Shown piece by piece: positions 33,273 through 41,058 of a stretch of DNA of 41,058 nucleotides. Position numbers and translations under genes: made by a program. Every line of letters starts with the position of its first letter. Position 1 is the first letter of the stretch. This DNA comes from Bacillota bacterium (lineage in GTDB: Bacteria > Bacillota > Bacilli > Alicyclobacillales > SLC66), in the NCBI GenBank assembly GCA_026627345.1, contig JAPNUP010000058.1, positions 1 through 41,058 on the forward strand, read 5' to 3'. The notes under the pieces are model-generated. The model did no database searches. It saw only the letters and a program-made list of their open reading frames with translations, and was not told where the DNA came from.

Positions 33273-35078
33273 ATGGAACGAACCCATCACGCAGGAGAAT
33301 TGCGCGTTATGCACAGTGGCCAAGAGGTCACGTTATTTGGCTGGGTACAAAGACGAAGGGATCTCGGAGGCGTTATCTTCATTGACTTGCGCGATCGTTC
33401 TGGCATGGTTCAGTTGGTCTTTCGCGCCGATATCCACGAATTGTCTCGGCTTACCGCAGAACGTCTGCGCAGCGAGTATGTGATTCGCGTAGGCGGCAAA
33501 GTGGTCACTCGCGATGCAGAAGCGATCAACCCAAAGATCGAAACGGGTGAAATCGAAATCGAGGTGACCAGCCTCACGATTCTCAGTGCCGCCAAGACTC
33601 CGCCTTTTGCCATTGAAGACGGTCTGGACGCGGAAGAGTCGGTTCGCCTTCGCTACCGCTATTTGGATTTGCGCCGACCAGAGATGCAACAGACGTTCGC
33701 TTTGCGTCACCGCGTGAATCAGGCCATTCGTCGCTTCCTTGACGATCATGGGTTCTGGGAAGTCGAGACCCCGATGCTGACCAAGAGTACGCCCGAAGGG
33801 GCGCGCGACTATCTTGTGCCGTCGCGCCTGCACCCGCATGAGTTCTACGCGTTGCCGCAGTCGCCACAGTTGTTTAAGCAACTGCTGATGGTGTCTGGTT
33901 TCGAACGGTATTTTCAAATCGTTCGCTGTTTTCGCGATGAGGATCTGCGTGCCGATCGACAACCGGAATTTACGCAGGTTGACTTGGAAACCTCCTTTTT
34001 GTCGGTCCAGGATCTTCAAGATATGATGGAGGAACTGGTCGCTTATGTATTTCACGCCGCCTTGGGCGTCGAGATCGTGCGCCCGATGCAGCGCCTGACC
34101 TATCAGGATGCGATGGAGCGCTTTGGTTCTGATAAGCCGGACCTGCGTTTTGGCTTAGAACTCTGTGATTTGTCGAACGTGGTGGCGAATACGACCTTTA
34201 AAGTATTTGCCGATGCGCTAGCAAACGGTGGACAAGTCAAGGCGCTGGTGGCGCCAGGATGCGGGCATTACAGTCGTAAAGAGATTGACGACCTTGGTAA
34301 AATTGCAGCACGGTATCGGGCCAAAGGGCTTGCGTGGGTGATCGTGGAGGAGACGGGCGTTCGTTCATCGATCGCCAAGTTTTTCTCGGCGCAAGAGACG
34401 CAGTCGATCGTCTCGGCGACTGGTGCCAAGGCAGGCGATCTGATTCTCTTTGTCGCTGATCAGAAAAAAGTCGTGGCCGATGCGCTCGGCGCACTACGAA
34501 CGCACTTCGGGCGAACACTGGGGCTCATCGACGAACAGGCTTTGGCGTTCACCTGGATCACGGAGTTTCCGCTGTTGGCTTATGATGCCGAAGAAAATCG
34601 TTACGTTGCGGAGCATCACCCGTTTACGCGACCGATGGCAGAAGATATCGACTTGTTGGAGACGGACCCCGCGCGCACGCGTGCGCAGGCCTATGACATG
34701 GTGCTCAATGGTTTTGAGATCGGCGGCGGTTCTATGCGGATTTTCGAGCGCGCGCTGCAGGAAAAAATGTTTCGGGCGCTTGGGCTGCAAGATGAGGAGG
34801 TCAAAGAGAAATTCGGCTTCTTGCTCGATGCATTTGACTACGGAACCCCACCGCATGGCGGCATGGCCTTTGGGCTCGACCGCATCGTGATGCTGATGGC
34901 GCGCCAAACCTCGTTACGCGATGTCATCGCGTTTCCAAAGACGGCGAGCGGATCAGATTTGATGACAGGGGCACCGGGACCTGTAGCGCCAGGACAGTGG
35001 GATGTGTTGCATCTGCAACCCCGTGAAAAAGCGGTGCCGCAACCAGCGGGCCATTCAGAAGGAGGCGCACGTCCGTGA
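33273..35078 (+). CDS. aspS: Aspartyl-tRNA synthetase
   Basis: A 601-residue bacterial-type enzyme. It has an N-terminal OB-fold anticodon domain ([26 protein letters not shown]), class II motif 2 around [23 protein letters not shown], a GAD insertion domain of about 100 residues, and motif 3 [11 protein letters not shown]. Normal full length. I cannot tell from sequence whether it also charges tRNA-Asn. AAGGAG precedes the ATG. The stop overlaps the next gene (GTGA). Confidence 0.97.
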   Translation: MERTHHAGELRVMHSGQEVTLFGWVQRRRDLGGVIFIDLRDRSGMVQLVFRADIHELSRLTAERLRSEYVIRVGGKVVTRDAEAINPKIETGEIEIEVTSLTILSAAKTPPFAIEDGLDAEESVRLRYRYLDLRRPEMQQTFALRHRVNQAIRRFLDDHGFWEVETPMLTKSTPEGARDYLVPSRLHPHEFYALPQSPQLFKQLLMVSGFERYFQIVRCFRDEDLRADRQPEFTQVDLETSFLSVQDLQDMMEELVAYVFHAALGVEIVRPMQRLTYQDAMERFGSDKPDLRFGLELCDLSNVVANTTFKVFADALANGGQVKALVAPGCGHYSRKEIDDLGKIAARYRAKGLAWVIVEETGVRSSIAKFFSAQETQSIVSATGAKAGDLILFVADQKKVVADALGALRTHFGRTLGLIDEQALAFTWITEFPLLAYDAEENRYVAEHHPFTRPMAEDIDLLETDPARTRAQAYDMVLNGFEIGGGSMRIFERALQEKMFRALGLQDEEVKEKFGFLLDAFDYGTPPHGGMAFGLDRIVMLMARQTSLRDVIAFPKTASGSDLMTGAPGPVAPGQWDVLHLQPREKAVPQPAGHSEGGARP

Positions 35079-36115
35079 TCGATCTGCGCAGCGATACGGT
35101 AACACAACCGACCGTAGCCATGCGTCATGCGATGGCGACTGCAGTCGTTGGAGATGATGTCTATCAGGAGGATCCGACTGTCGCCAAATTAGAAGAGACG
35201 GCGGCGCGGATGCTGGGTAAAGAGGCCGCTTTGCTCGTCACGAGCGGTACACAAGGCAATCAGGTGGCTGTGCTCACACATGTGCGCCCCGGCGAAGAGG
35301 TGATCGTCGAAGCGGATGCGCACATCTTCTACTATGAGGCTGGTGCGATGGCTTCACTTGCCGGAGCACAGACGCGCCCGCTGCCGGGTTTGCGCGGACA
35401 GATTCCGCTGACTGACATCGAAGCGGCTATTCGCGGACAAAACATTCACTTTCCTCGCACCGCGCTGATTTGCTTGGAGAATACGCACAATCGCGCTGGC
35501 GGAGCGGTTTTGCCTCTACCGTACATGCAAGAGGTGGCCGAGCTCGCGAAAAAACATCAGATTCCCGTCCATCTTGACGGCGCTAGACTCTTTCATGCCG
35601 CGGTCGCTGCACAGGTGCCTGTCAGCGCCTATGCAGCCACGGCTGACTCTGTGCAAATTTGCCTGTCCAAGGGACTCGGTGCGCCGATTGGCTCGTTACT
35701 TCTCGGGACATCGGACTTCATCGACCGTGCCCGACAGTGGCGAAAGGCACTCGGCGGCGGCATGCGCCAAGCGGGCGTGATTGCAGCTCCTGGACTCATT
35801 GCCCTCACGGAAATGGTCGATCGCTTGGCGCAAGACCACGACAAGGCGCAACGCCTGGCGCGCGGACTGGCGCAGATCCCTGAGTTATCTGTCGACGTGG
35901 CGAAAGTCGAAACCAATATCGTGTTGTGCGATGTCGGAGGTCTTGCCATGTCAATCGATGCATTTGTCGATGAACTAGAGCGCCGAGGGGTGCGCACGGC
36001 GGAGTTTGGCGCTGCCAATGTGCGTTTCGTCACCCACTTCGATGTCAGCGAACAGCAGATCGACGAGACGCTGGAAATCGTGGCTGACGTGGTCAAAGCG
36101 TCTGCCCGGTCGTGA
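35075..36115 (+). CDS. ltaE: Low-specificity L-threonine aldolase
   Basis: A 346-residue fold-type I PLP enzyme. It starts [20 protein letters not shown], has [12 protein letters not shown], the [11 protein letters not shown] block and the PLP lysine in [13 protein letters not shown]. It splits threonine or allo-threonine to glycine and acetaldehyde. GTG 35075 has AGGAGGC 8 bp upstream and shares four bases with the aspS stop. Its stop overlaps the rarA frame in the same way, so aspS-ltaE-rarA read as coupled genes. Confidence 0.95.
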   Translation: MIDLRSDTVTQPTVAMRHAMATAVVGDDVYQEDPTVAKLEETAARMLGKEAALLVTSGTQGNQVAVLTHVRPGEEVIVEADAHIFYYEAGAMASLAGAQTRPLPGLRGQIPLTDIEAAIRGQNIHFPRTALICLENTHNRAGGAVLPLPYMQEVAELAKKHQIPVHLDGARLFHAAVAAQVPVSAYAATADSVQICLSKGLGAPIGSLLLGTSDFIDRARQWRKALGGGMRQAGVIAAPGLIALTEMVDRLAQDHDKAQRLARGLAQIPELSVDVAKVETNIVLCDVGGLAMSIDAFVDELERRGVRTAEFGAANVRFVTHFDVSEQQIDETLEIVADVVKASARS

Positions 36116-37386
36116 ACGGTATGTCCGACGCGCTGACGGCTCCTCTACCGGAGCGAATGCGACCGCAGACACTGGATGAGTATGTCGGACAGGAGCATTT
36201 GATTGGGCCAGGTCGCCTGTTATCCAAAGTCTTCACAGAGCAAAAGTTACTTTCGGTAGTGCTATGGGGACCGCCTGGTACCGGGAAGACGACTCTGGCC
36301 AAACTCCTTGCGCAGCAGGCAGGAGCTCGTTTCGTTGAGCTTTCAGCGGTGGCCACCGGAGCCAAAGAGTTGCGTGAACAGTTTCAGGCCGCCGATGAGG
36401 AAAGACGCTTTTATGGCACGCAGACCGTGTTGTTTGTGGACGAGATTCATCGCTATTCAAAGGCACAACAAGATGTGCTGTTGCCCGCCGTCGAGCATGG
36501 TACGGTTTATCTCATTGGCAGTACGACGCAAAATCCGCGCATTTGCCTGACCTCTGCCTTGCTAAGTCGGATGCAGGTGTGTCAGTTGTATGCACTGAAA
36601 CCACAACACGTCGAGACTGTGTTGACGCGCGCGCTGAAAGATCCTGAGCGAGGCTACGGGGATTATGCGATTGACGTGGCAGACGATGCTTGGCGCGCCT
36701 TGATAACCGATGCTGGAGGAGACCTGCGCAAAGGTTTACATGCGCTTGAATGGGCAATTCAGTGCGCGTGGCAGCCTGGACAAAGAGACATACGTGTGAC
36801 GATGGAGCATGTGCGAGAAGCTTCGCAAGGCGTGGCCGGGCAGTTCGATGAAACGGTGCTGTACGATATGCTGAGCGCCTTTGGCAAGTCGTTGCGCGGC
36901 AGTGATAGTGACGCCGCGCTGTATTGGTTCATGCGCATGACGGCAGCGGGTTTGGATCCCCGGATTCCGGTGCGCCGCCTCATTGTGCACGCTAGTGAAG
37001 ATGTCGGATTGGCGAGTCCGCAGGCGATGCCACAGGCCGTGGCAGCCCTGCAAGCCCTGGAAAGCGTGGGGATGCCGGAAGCGCGCATCCCAGTCGCCCA
37101 GGCGATCATCTTCGTATGTGAAGCACCGAAGTCCAACAGCGTGGTCACCGCGCTCGATCGGGTACAGGAAGCGATCATGCGCGCCCCTCACGCTGAGGTC
37201 CCGAAACACCTGCGAGACAAGAGCTACCCCCGGGCAGATGACGGTACCGTTACCTACCGATATCCGCACGACTACCCGGAACACTACATCGCGCAACAGT
37301 ACCTACCGGATGCGTGTAAAAACGACATCTTTTATCGACCAGGCGCGCTCGGCACCGAGAGTCGGATCTCACCTCGTAAGTGTTAG
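36112..37386 (+). CDS. rarA: Replication-associated recombination AAA+ ATPase RarA (MgsA)
   Basis: A ~424-residue clamp-loader-like ATPase. Walker A is WGPPGTGKTTLAKLL and Walker B is VLFVDEIHRYSKAQQD. A trailing MgsA C-terminal domain (GQFDETVLYDMLSAFGKSLRGSDSDAALYW... RKIP-like) binds SSB and replication forks. The start is GTG 36112 (overlapping the ltaE stop) or ATG 36121; neither has a strong RBS, consistent with coupling. Its place next to cymR matches Bacillus yrvN-yrzC. Confidence 0.95.
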   Translation: MNGMSDALTAPLPERMRPQTLDEYVGQEHLIGPGRLLSKVFTEQKLLSVVLWGPPGTGKTTLAKLLAQQAGARFVELSAVATGAKELREQFQAADEERRFYGTQTVLFVDEIHRYSKAQQDVLLPAVEHGTVYLIGSTTQNPRICLTSALLSRMQVCQLYALKPQHVETVLTRALKDPERGYGDYAIDVADDAWRALITDAGGDLRKGLHALEWAIQCAWQPGQRDIRVTMEHVREASQGVAGQFDETVLYDMLSAFGKSLRGSDSDAALYWFMRMTAAGLDPRIPVRRLIVHASEDVGLASPQAMPQAVAALQALESVGMPEARIPVAQAIIFVCEAPKSNSVVTALDRVQEAIMRAPHAEVPKHLRDKSYPRADDGTVTYRYPHDYPEHYIAQQYLPDACKNDIFYRPGALGTESRISPRKC

Positions 37387-37473
37387 GGTGCAAAGTGTTA
37401 TAGAAACGCTCACATTTGGACCCGATTTCTTATGGTATAGTGGGAATCACAGGGATGACATGGTGGTGGTAAC

Positions 37474-37884
37474 TTGAAGATTTCAACGAAGGGCCGATAT
37501 GGACTTCTTCTGATGGTGGACCTTGGCGTCTCGGGTCAAGAAGGTCCGGTCTCCCTGAAGTCCGTTGCGCAGCGCAAAGGTCTGTCTGATCATTATCTCG
37601 AACAGTTGATAGCGCCGCTTCGCAACGCCGGGTTGGTGAAAAGTGTCCGTGGGGCCTATGGCGGCTATGTACTGGCGCGGCCAGCGGATCAGATTTCTAC
37701 GGGCGAAGTCCTACGCATTCTCGAAGGCCCGATTACCATCGTGGATGATGCGGGTGATGGGCTAGACGCATTTTGGAGCCGGCTACGCGCGAGTGTTGAG
37801 CAAGTGCTCGATACCACGTCTGTGGCGGATCTGATAGATCTATGGGGTAAGCAAGGTCATGAATCGATCATGTTTTACATTTAA
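37474..37884 (+). CDS. cymR: Rrf2-family regulator, CymR-like
   Basis: A 136-residue protein. The winged helix is MKISTKGRYGLLLMVDLG...LSDHYLEQLIAPLRNAGLVKSVRGAYGGYVLARP. It has no cysteine at all, so it cannot bind an Fe-S cluster as IscR does. This fits CymR, the cysteine-metabolism repressor that acts with CysK. Start TTG 37474 with GGTGGTGG upstream. A TATAGT -10 stands at 37436 with a 15-bp spaced TTGGAC, so its own promoter is uncertain. A cysteine desulfurase gene follows by 28 bp. Confidence 0.92.
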   Translation: MKISTKGRYGLLLMVDLGVSGQEGPVSLKSVAQRKGLSDHYLEQLIAPLRNAGLVKSVRGAYGGYVLARPADQISTGEVLRILEGPITIVDDAGDGLDAFWSRLRASVEQVLDTTSVADLIDLWGKQGHESIMFYI

Positions 37885-37912
37885 ACGGGTCATGCGTTGA
37901 AGGAGGGGAGAT

Positions 37913-39049
37913 ATGGCTGCGATTTATCTGGACAACGCTGCGACGACACCGCTCGATCCTAGAGTGGCACAGGCGATGCATGCGTTTATGGAAGCAGAGA
38001 CATTCGGCAACCCCTCCAGTATTCATGGATTTGGCCGCGAAGCGCGCATGCATTTGGAACAAGCGCGTGCGACTGTGGCCAAGGCGATCGGTGCAGAACC
38101 TTCCGAGATTGTATTTACAAGTGGCGGGACAGAAGCGGACTTTCTAGCTCTGACCGGCCTGATGGCCGGAAGTGGACGCAGTGCTTTGGTAGCGTCGGCG
38201 ATCGAGCATCACGCGGTGCTGCACACGGCAGAATGGATGGCCGAGAACGCAACAGTAGTTTCTTATGTAAGACCGGGTGCGCAGGGCGTTGTGTCTGTGG
38301 TGGATGTGCTCGCACAGGTGAGTGAACGCACTGGTCTCGTGAGCTTGATGTGGGTGAACAACGAGACAGGCGCGATCCAGCCGATCGAAGCGCTGGCTGC
38401 GGCTTTGGCCGAGCGCGGGGTAGCCCTTCATACTGACGCCATCCAAGCCTTGCCGACACTGCCTATTGACGTTAGCGGGCTGCCTGTGTCATCATTATCG
38501 ATGAGTGGGCATAAGATAGCGGGCCCAAAGGGTGTCGGTGCTTTATATCTTCGCAAGGGAACCCCGTATCGGTCGCCGCTTCGCGGAGGTTCTCAAGAAC
38601 GAGGTCGTCGCGCAGGGACTGAGAACCTGGCGGGGATTATCGGTTTTGCCCGTGCGATGGAGCTATTGATGCAAGAGCGAACGCAACGCGTCACACAGAT
38701 ACAGAGGCTACGCGAGCGTTTGATTACGGGATTGAAAGCTTCCGTAGAAGGCGTTTTGTTTCATGGCGCGCAGGTGCAGGCGCCACAGATCGTGCACTTT
38801 GCGATTCCTGGTTTACTGGCGCAGACAGTCTTGATGAATCTCGATCTTGCTGGCATTGCAGCGTCGTCTGGCTCGGCATGCACGGCAGGTTCGATAGAGC
38901 CATCGCATGTGCTGCTCGCAGAAGGTTGTGCGGATGCGCTCTTGAAATCTTCGCTGCGTTTTAGTTTATCGGCGTCGAACACAGTAGAAGAGATCGATCA
39001 AGTGGTTACTCAGCTTGCGGCCATTGTGTTGCGTTTGCGAAAGCACTGA
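37913..39049 (+). CDS. Cysteine desulfurase (IscS/NifS type, YrvO-like)
   Basis: A 378-residue PLP enzyme. It has YLDNAATTPLDPRV at the start, FTSGGTEADFLAL, HH in SAIEHHAV, the PLP lysine K201 in SMSGHKIAGPKG and the persulfide Cys323 in SGSACTAG. It removes sulfur from cysteine. In Bacillus the homologue YrvO hands sulfur to MnmA for tRNA 2-thiolation. Here no mnmA follows. GAAGGAGGGGAG precedes the ATG. Confidence 0.95.
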   Translation: MAAIYLDNAATTPLDPRVAQAMHAFMEAETFGNPSSIHGFGREARMHLEQARATVAKAIGAEPSEIVFTSGGTEADFLALTGLMAGSGRSALVASAIEHHAVLHTAEWMAENATVVSYVRPGAQGVVSVVDVLAQVSERTGLVSLMWVNNETGAIQPIEALAAALAERGVALHTDAIQALPTLPIDVSGLPVSSLSMSGHKIAGPKGVGALYLRKGTPYRSPLRGGSQERGRRAGTENLAGIIGFARAMELLMQERTQRVTQIQRLRERLITGLKASVEGVLFHGAQVQAPQIVHFAIPGLLAQTVLMNLDLAGIAASSGSACTAGSIEPSHVLLAEGCADALLKSSLRFSLSASNTVEEIDQVVTQLAAIVLRLRKH

Positions 39050-39130
39050 TGATTATGGACGGTGTTTTTTGGAGATGCTTCACTGGTAGAACGACTTTTA
39101 TATGCCATTTCACCAAGGGAGAGGTCGGTT

Positions 39131-39322
39131 GTGGAACGTTGCCCGCATTGTAATTGCCGCGATATTGGAAAAATCGGCAATAATCAATTCTACTGCTGGA
39201 ACTGTTTTATGGAGTTTGCAGTCGTCGGCGAAGAAGTCAAGATTTATTGCGTCGATGAAGATGGAAGCCTAGTGGCGTGGAACCCTGAAGTGCTCGCTGA
39301 TGATGCAGCAGCAGCTGTATAA
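39131..39322 (+). CDS. Small zinc-ribbon protein
   Basis: A 63-residue protein with two Cys pairs, CPHCNC and YCWNC, separated by about 17 residues, a zinc ribbon, followed by a short beta-rich stretch (EFAVVGEEVKIYCVDEDGSLVAW) and an Ala tail. GTG 39131 has GGGAGAGG 6 bp upstream; the longer frame from 39062 is not supported. It follows the desulfurase by 81 bp. The function is unknown. Confidence 0.72.
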   Translation: MERCPHCNCRDIGKIGNNQFYCWNCFMEFAVVGEEVKIYCVDEDGSLVAWNPEVLADDAAAAV

Positions 39323-39361
39323 TTGATGGGATATGCTTAGGTTTTTCCTGAACAGATCGGC

Positions 39362-39391
39362 TTGCAAACGAGTGAGTGTTCGTGCTATAGT
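39362..39391 (+). promoter_or_regulatory. Promoter of the tRNA-Ile/tRNA-Ala pair
   Basis: TTGCAA (39362-39367), 18-bp spacer, TATAGT (39386-39391), 20 bp before tRNA-Ile. Confidence 0.65.
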
Positions 39392-39411
39392 ATGCCTTGT
39401 GTTTGAGACTT

Positions 39412-39488
39412 GGGCCTATAGCTCAGCTGGCTAGAGCGCACGACTGATAATCGTGAGGTCAGTGGTTCAAGTCCACTTAGGCCCACCA
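39412..39488 (+). tRNA. tRNA-Ile (anticodon GAU)
   Basis: A 77-nt tRNA with GGGCCTA/TAGGCCC acceptor, D-loop AGCTGGCTAGAG, anticodon loop CTGATAA (GAU), TTCAAGT T-loop and encoded CCA. All arms pair well. Confidence 0.97.
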
Positions 39489-39501
39489 GTAGGTTGTTCA
39501 C

Positions 39502-39577
39502 GGGGGTATAGCTCAGCTGGTAGAGCACCTGCCTTGCAAGCAGGGGGTCAGCGGTTCGAATCCGCTTACCTCCACCA
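39502..39577 (+). tRNA. tRNA-Ala (anticodon UGC)
   Basis: A 76-nt tRNA with GGGGGTA acceptor, anticodon loop CTTGCAA (UGC), TTCGAAT T-loop and encoded CCA. It follows tRNA-Ile by 13 bp, the order of the 16S-23S spacer pair, but there is no rRNA here. Confidence 0.97.
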
Positions 39578-39589
39578 AAGGAACAGAGA

Positions 39590-39624
39590 GGAAACAGCCA
39601 TCCCTTGGGGATGGCTGTTTCTCT
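39590..39624 (+). terminator. Terminator after the tRNA pair
   Basis: GGAAACAGCCATCC pairs with GGATGGCTGTTTC around a CTTG-type loop; the 3' side continues TCTCT with few U residues. It lies 12 bp after tRNA-Ala. Confidence 0.7.
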
Positions 39625-39641
39625 AAGAGAGGGTGAACGAC

Positions 39642-39860
39642 ATGGTACTTACAGGCGAGCGAATCGTGCTGGCAGTAGCGGCTTTCGGATTATTTATGTA
39701 TATGCAAAGGCGCCAGCGTAAAATGTCGGACCGGTTCATGCAAAATATCCAACAACGACAGAATGGTCGTCCTGAAGAGCCGACGTATATCGACATGCAA
39801 GGCGAGGACCAGGACGAAGATGCTGAGCCTGACGCTGATACCCCGCATAAGACCGACTGA
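39642..39860 (+). CDS. Small membrane-anchored hypothetical protein
   Basis: A 72-residue protein with one N-terminal helix (ERIVLAVAAFGLFMYM), a basic patch (QRRQRKMSDRF) and an acidic tail (EDQDEDAEPDADTP). ATG 39642 has AGAGAGGG 8 bp upstream. The basic then acidic arrangement fits an Nin/Cout single-span protein only if the basic patch stays inside. I do not recognise it. It lies between the tRNAs and the permease. Confidence 0.6.
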   Translation: MVLTGERIVLAVAAFGLFMYMQRRQRKMSDRFMQNIQQRQNGRPEEPTYIDMQGEDQDEDAEPDADTPHKTD

Positions 39861-39965
39861 ACCGGCTGTTTCATCACAAAAGGGCGTAGGCTTCTCCTGT
39901 CCGACATATACTAACCAAGGCTCGTCTTACGCGTGCCTTTGATCGTATAGTCAGGGGGATGCGCC

Positions 39966-41030
39966 ATGCGGTTGCAAGATCACAAGGATAAAACGGTTTA
40001 CGTCCTTGGTGTCGTACTGGTTGTACTGACTTGCCTCTTTCTCGTGGGGCAGTTGCGCGGGTTGTTCTTTGACATGTGGGGCATTCTCAGCGCTGTCATA
40101 GGACCGCTTGTGATCTCGATCATCGCTACGTATGTGATGCGGCCGCTCGTGGATGCGCTGGTGGCTCGTAAAGTCCCGCGCACAGTCGCCATTTTAATCT
40201 TATATGTCGTCGCATTTGCCGTGATTGCAGTCTTTTTGGTCAATACACTTCCCCTCCTGATCGCGCAAGCCTCGACGTTTATCAAACAGTTACCGGTGTA
40301 TGTCACCATGTTTGACTCATTTTTGGATCACATGACATTTGCGGCGAGAGTTTTGCCAAAAGGGGTGCGCACTGCCGTTGAACGCGCACTGTCAGGCGCA
40401 GAGTCTGGTCTGGTCGCCTGGTTTTCCGGGGCGCTCATTGGTGTTCGCGATCTGATCAGTGGGTTTGTGTCGGCTTTCGTCATTCCCTTTCTCGTGTTTT
40501 ATCTGCTAAAGGACTACTCCCTTTTCACCCAATTGGTGATTCGCCTCTTTCCGCGGCGTTCGCACGCTACTGTGTCGCGTATCCTCGAAGGCATCGATGC
40601 GTCTCTCGGGCGTTACGTCCGCGGTCAGCTCCTGGTGATGCTGTTGGTCGGGATCGCCACTTTCGTCGGCTTATTGATCGTACATATGCCAAATGCGCTG
40701 TTGCTCGCCTCGATTGTTGGGTTGACCAACATCATTCCTTACGTAGGCCCGTTTCTTGGCGCCGCGCCAGGTTTATTTATGGCGTTTGGCGTCTCCAATG
40801 CGTTGCTCATCAAAGTGCTCATCGTCAACTTGATCGTGCAGCAATTGGAAGGCAATATCTTCTCGCCTTGGATTATGGGCAAGACGATGCGCTTACATCC
40901 ACTGATGATCTTACTGGCCGTCATGCTTGCCGGTGAAGTGGCGGGGATTACCGGACTGATTTTCGCTGTTCCTCTGTTAGCGGTCGGTAAAGTGATCTGG
41001 GAGCAGGTGCGAGCAGCTCGCGAAATTTGA
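39966..41030 (+). CDS. AI-2E family (YrrI-like) membrane permease
   Basis: A 354-residue protein of the PerM/TqsA family. Helices lie near the N-terminus (YVLGVVLVVLTCLFLVGQL). A cytoplasmic-facing linker spans ~90-140, followed by the conserved FVIPFLVFYLLKDYSLF and the C-terminal repeat VGLTNIIPYVGPFLGAAPG...QQLEGNIFSPWIMGKTMRLHPLMILL. In Bacillus, yrrI stands before alaS, and a promoter at the end of this gene fits. Transported solute unknown. AGGGGG precedes the ATG. Confidence 0.9.
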   Translation: MRLQDHKDKTVYVLGVVLVVLTCLFLVGQLRGLFFDMWGILSAVIGPLVISIIATYVMRPLVDALVARKVPRTVAILILYVVAFAVIAVFLVNTLPLLIAQASTFIKQLPVYVTMFDSFLDHMTFAARVLPKGVRTAVERALSGAESGLVAWFSGALIGVRDLISGFVSAFVIPFLVFYLLKDYSLFTQLVIRLFPRRSHATVSRILEGIDASLGRYVRGQLLVMLLVGIATFVGLLIVHMPNALLLASIVGLTNIIPYVGPFLGAAPGLFMAFGVSNALLIKVLIVNLIVQQLEGNIFSPWIMGKTMRLHPLMILLAVMLAGEVAGITGLIFAVPLLAVGKVIWEQVRAAREI

Positions 41031-41055
41031 CAAGCTGTCGTTGTTGTGCTATATT
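41027..41055 (+). promoter_or_regulatory. Promoter reading out of the window
   Basis: TTGACA (41027-41032), exact 17-bp spacer, TATATT (41050-41055). It overlaps the stop codon of the AI-2E-type gene and drives the next gene off the right edge, possibly alaS by analogy to Bacillus order. Confidence 0.8.
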
Positions 41056-41058
41056 ATC

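Noticed and set aside
39966-41030. Claim that the AI-2E family protein exports autoinducer-2
   Set aside because: Family members transport different things, including ions, and no quorum-sensing gene is nearby.

Overview
The window reads as a stretch of chromosome from a spore-forming member of the Bacillota, most plausibly Alicyclobacillaceae-like. This is inferred from gene order and content, not from a database search. The order rarA, cymR, cysteine desulfurase ... yrrI-like permease matches the Bacillus arrangement. So do a T-box-controlled hisS-aspS pair, a YheC/D spore-coat ATP-grasp protein, a GerPC-like protein behind a sigma-K-type promoter, a YppC/DUF2515 protein, a TPP-riboswitch-controlled YkoE-type thiamine-precursor transporter and a GlnR/TnrA-type operator before amtB. 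Most of the DNA is ordinary, densely packed core genome.

Left edge (1-1670): the tail of an unidentified gene, a phage-type tyrosine recombinase, and then the selenocysteine tRNA gene selC on the minus strand. The recombinase faces the 3' end of selC, which looks like one end of a mobile element integrated at selC. From 1671 to about 5000, on the minus strand, lies an ECF transporter for a thiamine precursor, with the two ATPases and the T subunit fused into one protein, under a TPP riboswitch. From 5000 to 17100 come a kinase-like APH protein, a cyclophilin lipoprotein, a NiaP-like niacin permease, an unknown membrane protein, a monoglyceride-lipase-like hydrolase, DUF2515, leuCD divergent from a LysR regulator, an RNA m5C methyltransferase and two small GerP-like genes.

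From 17200 to 27000, on the plus strand: a membrane glycosyltransferase, queF, the YheC/D protein, amtB, a three-gene ABC export cassette with a secreted partner, a single-pass membrane protein and a NifU-like Fe-S scaffold. hemL (minus) then stands opposite selA and hemZ. The final part (31600-41058) is a translation and sulfur block: T-box, hisS, aspS, ltaE, rarA, cymR, cysteine desulfurase, a small zinc-ribbon gene, tRNA-Ile and tRNA-Ala, and an AI-2E family permease. A consensus promoter for the next gene lies at the right edge.

selC and selA together show that the cell makes selenocysteinyl-tRNA, although selB, selD and any selenoprotein lie outside the window. The most unusual signal is a 62-bp two-hairpin element. 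It is present in two full copies, in opposite orientation, plus one partial copy, and each copy sits 8-10 bp downstream of an extended -10 promoter in front of an unrelated gene (an APH-type kinase, the ABC cassette, selA). Two other RNA signals deserve attention. One is a T-box whose specifier region reads GACAC, so Asp GAC and His CAC overlap ahead of hisS-aspS. The other is a multi-helix, U-tract-ended structure between niaP and the cyclophilin gene.
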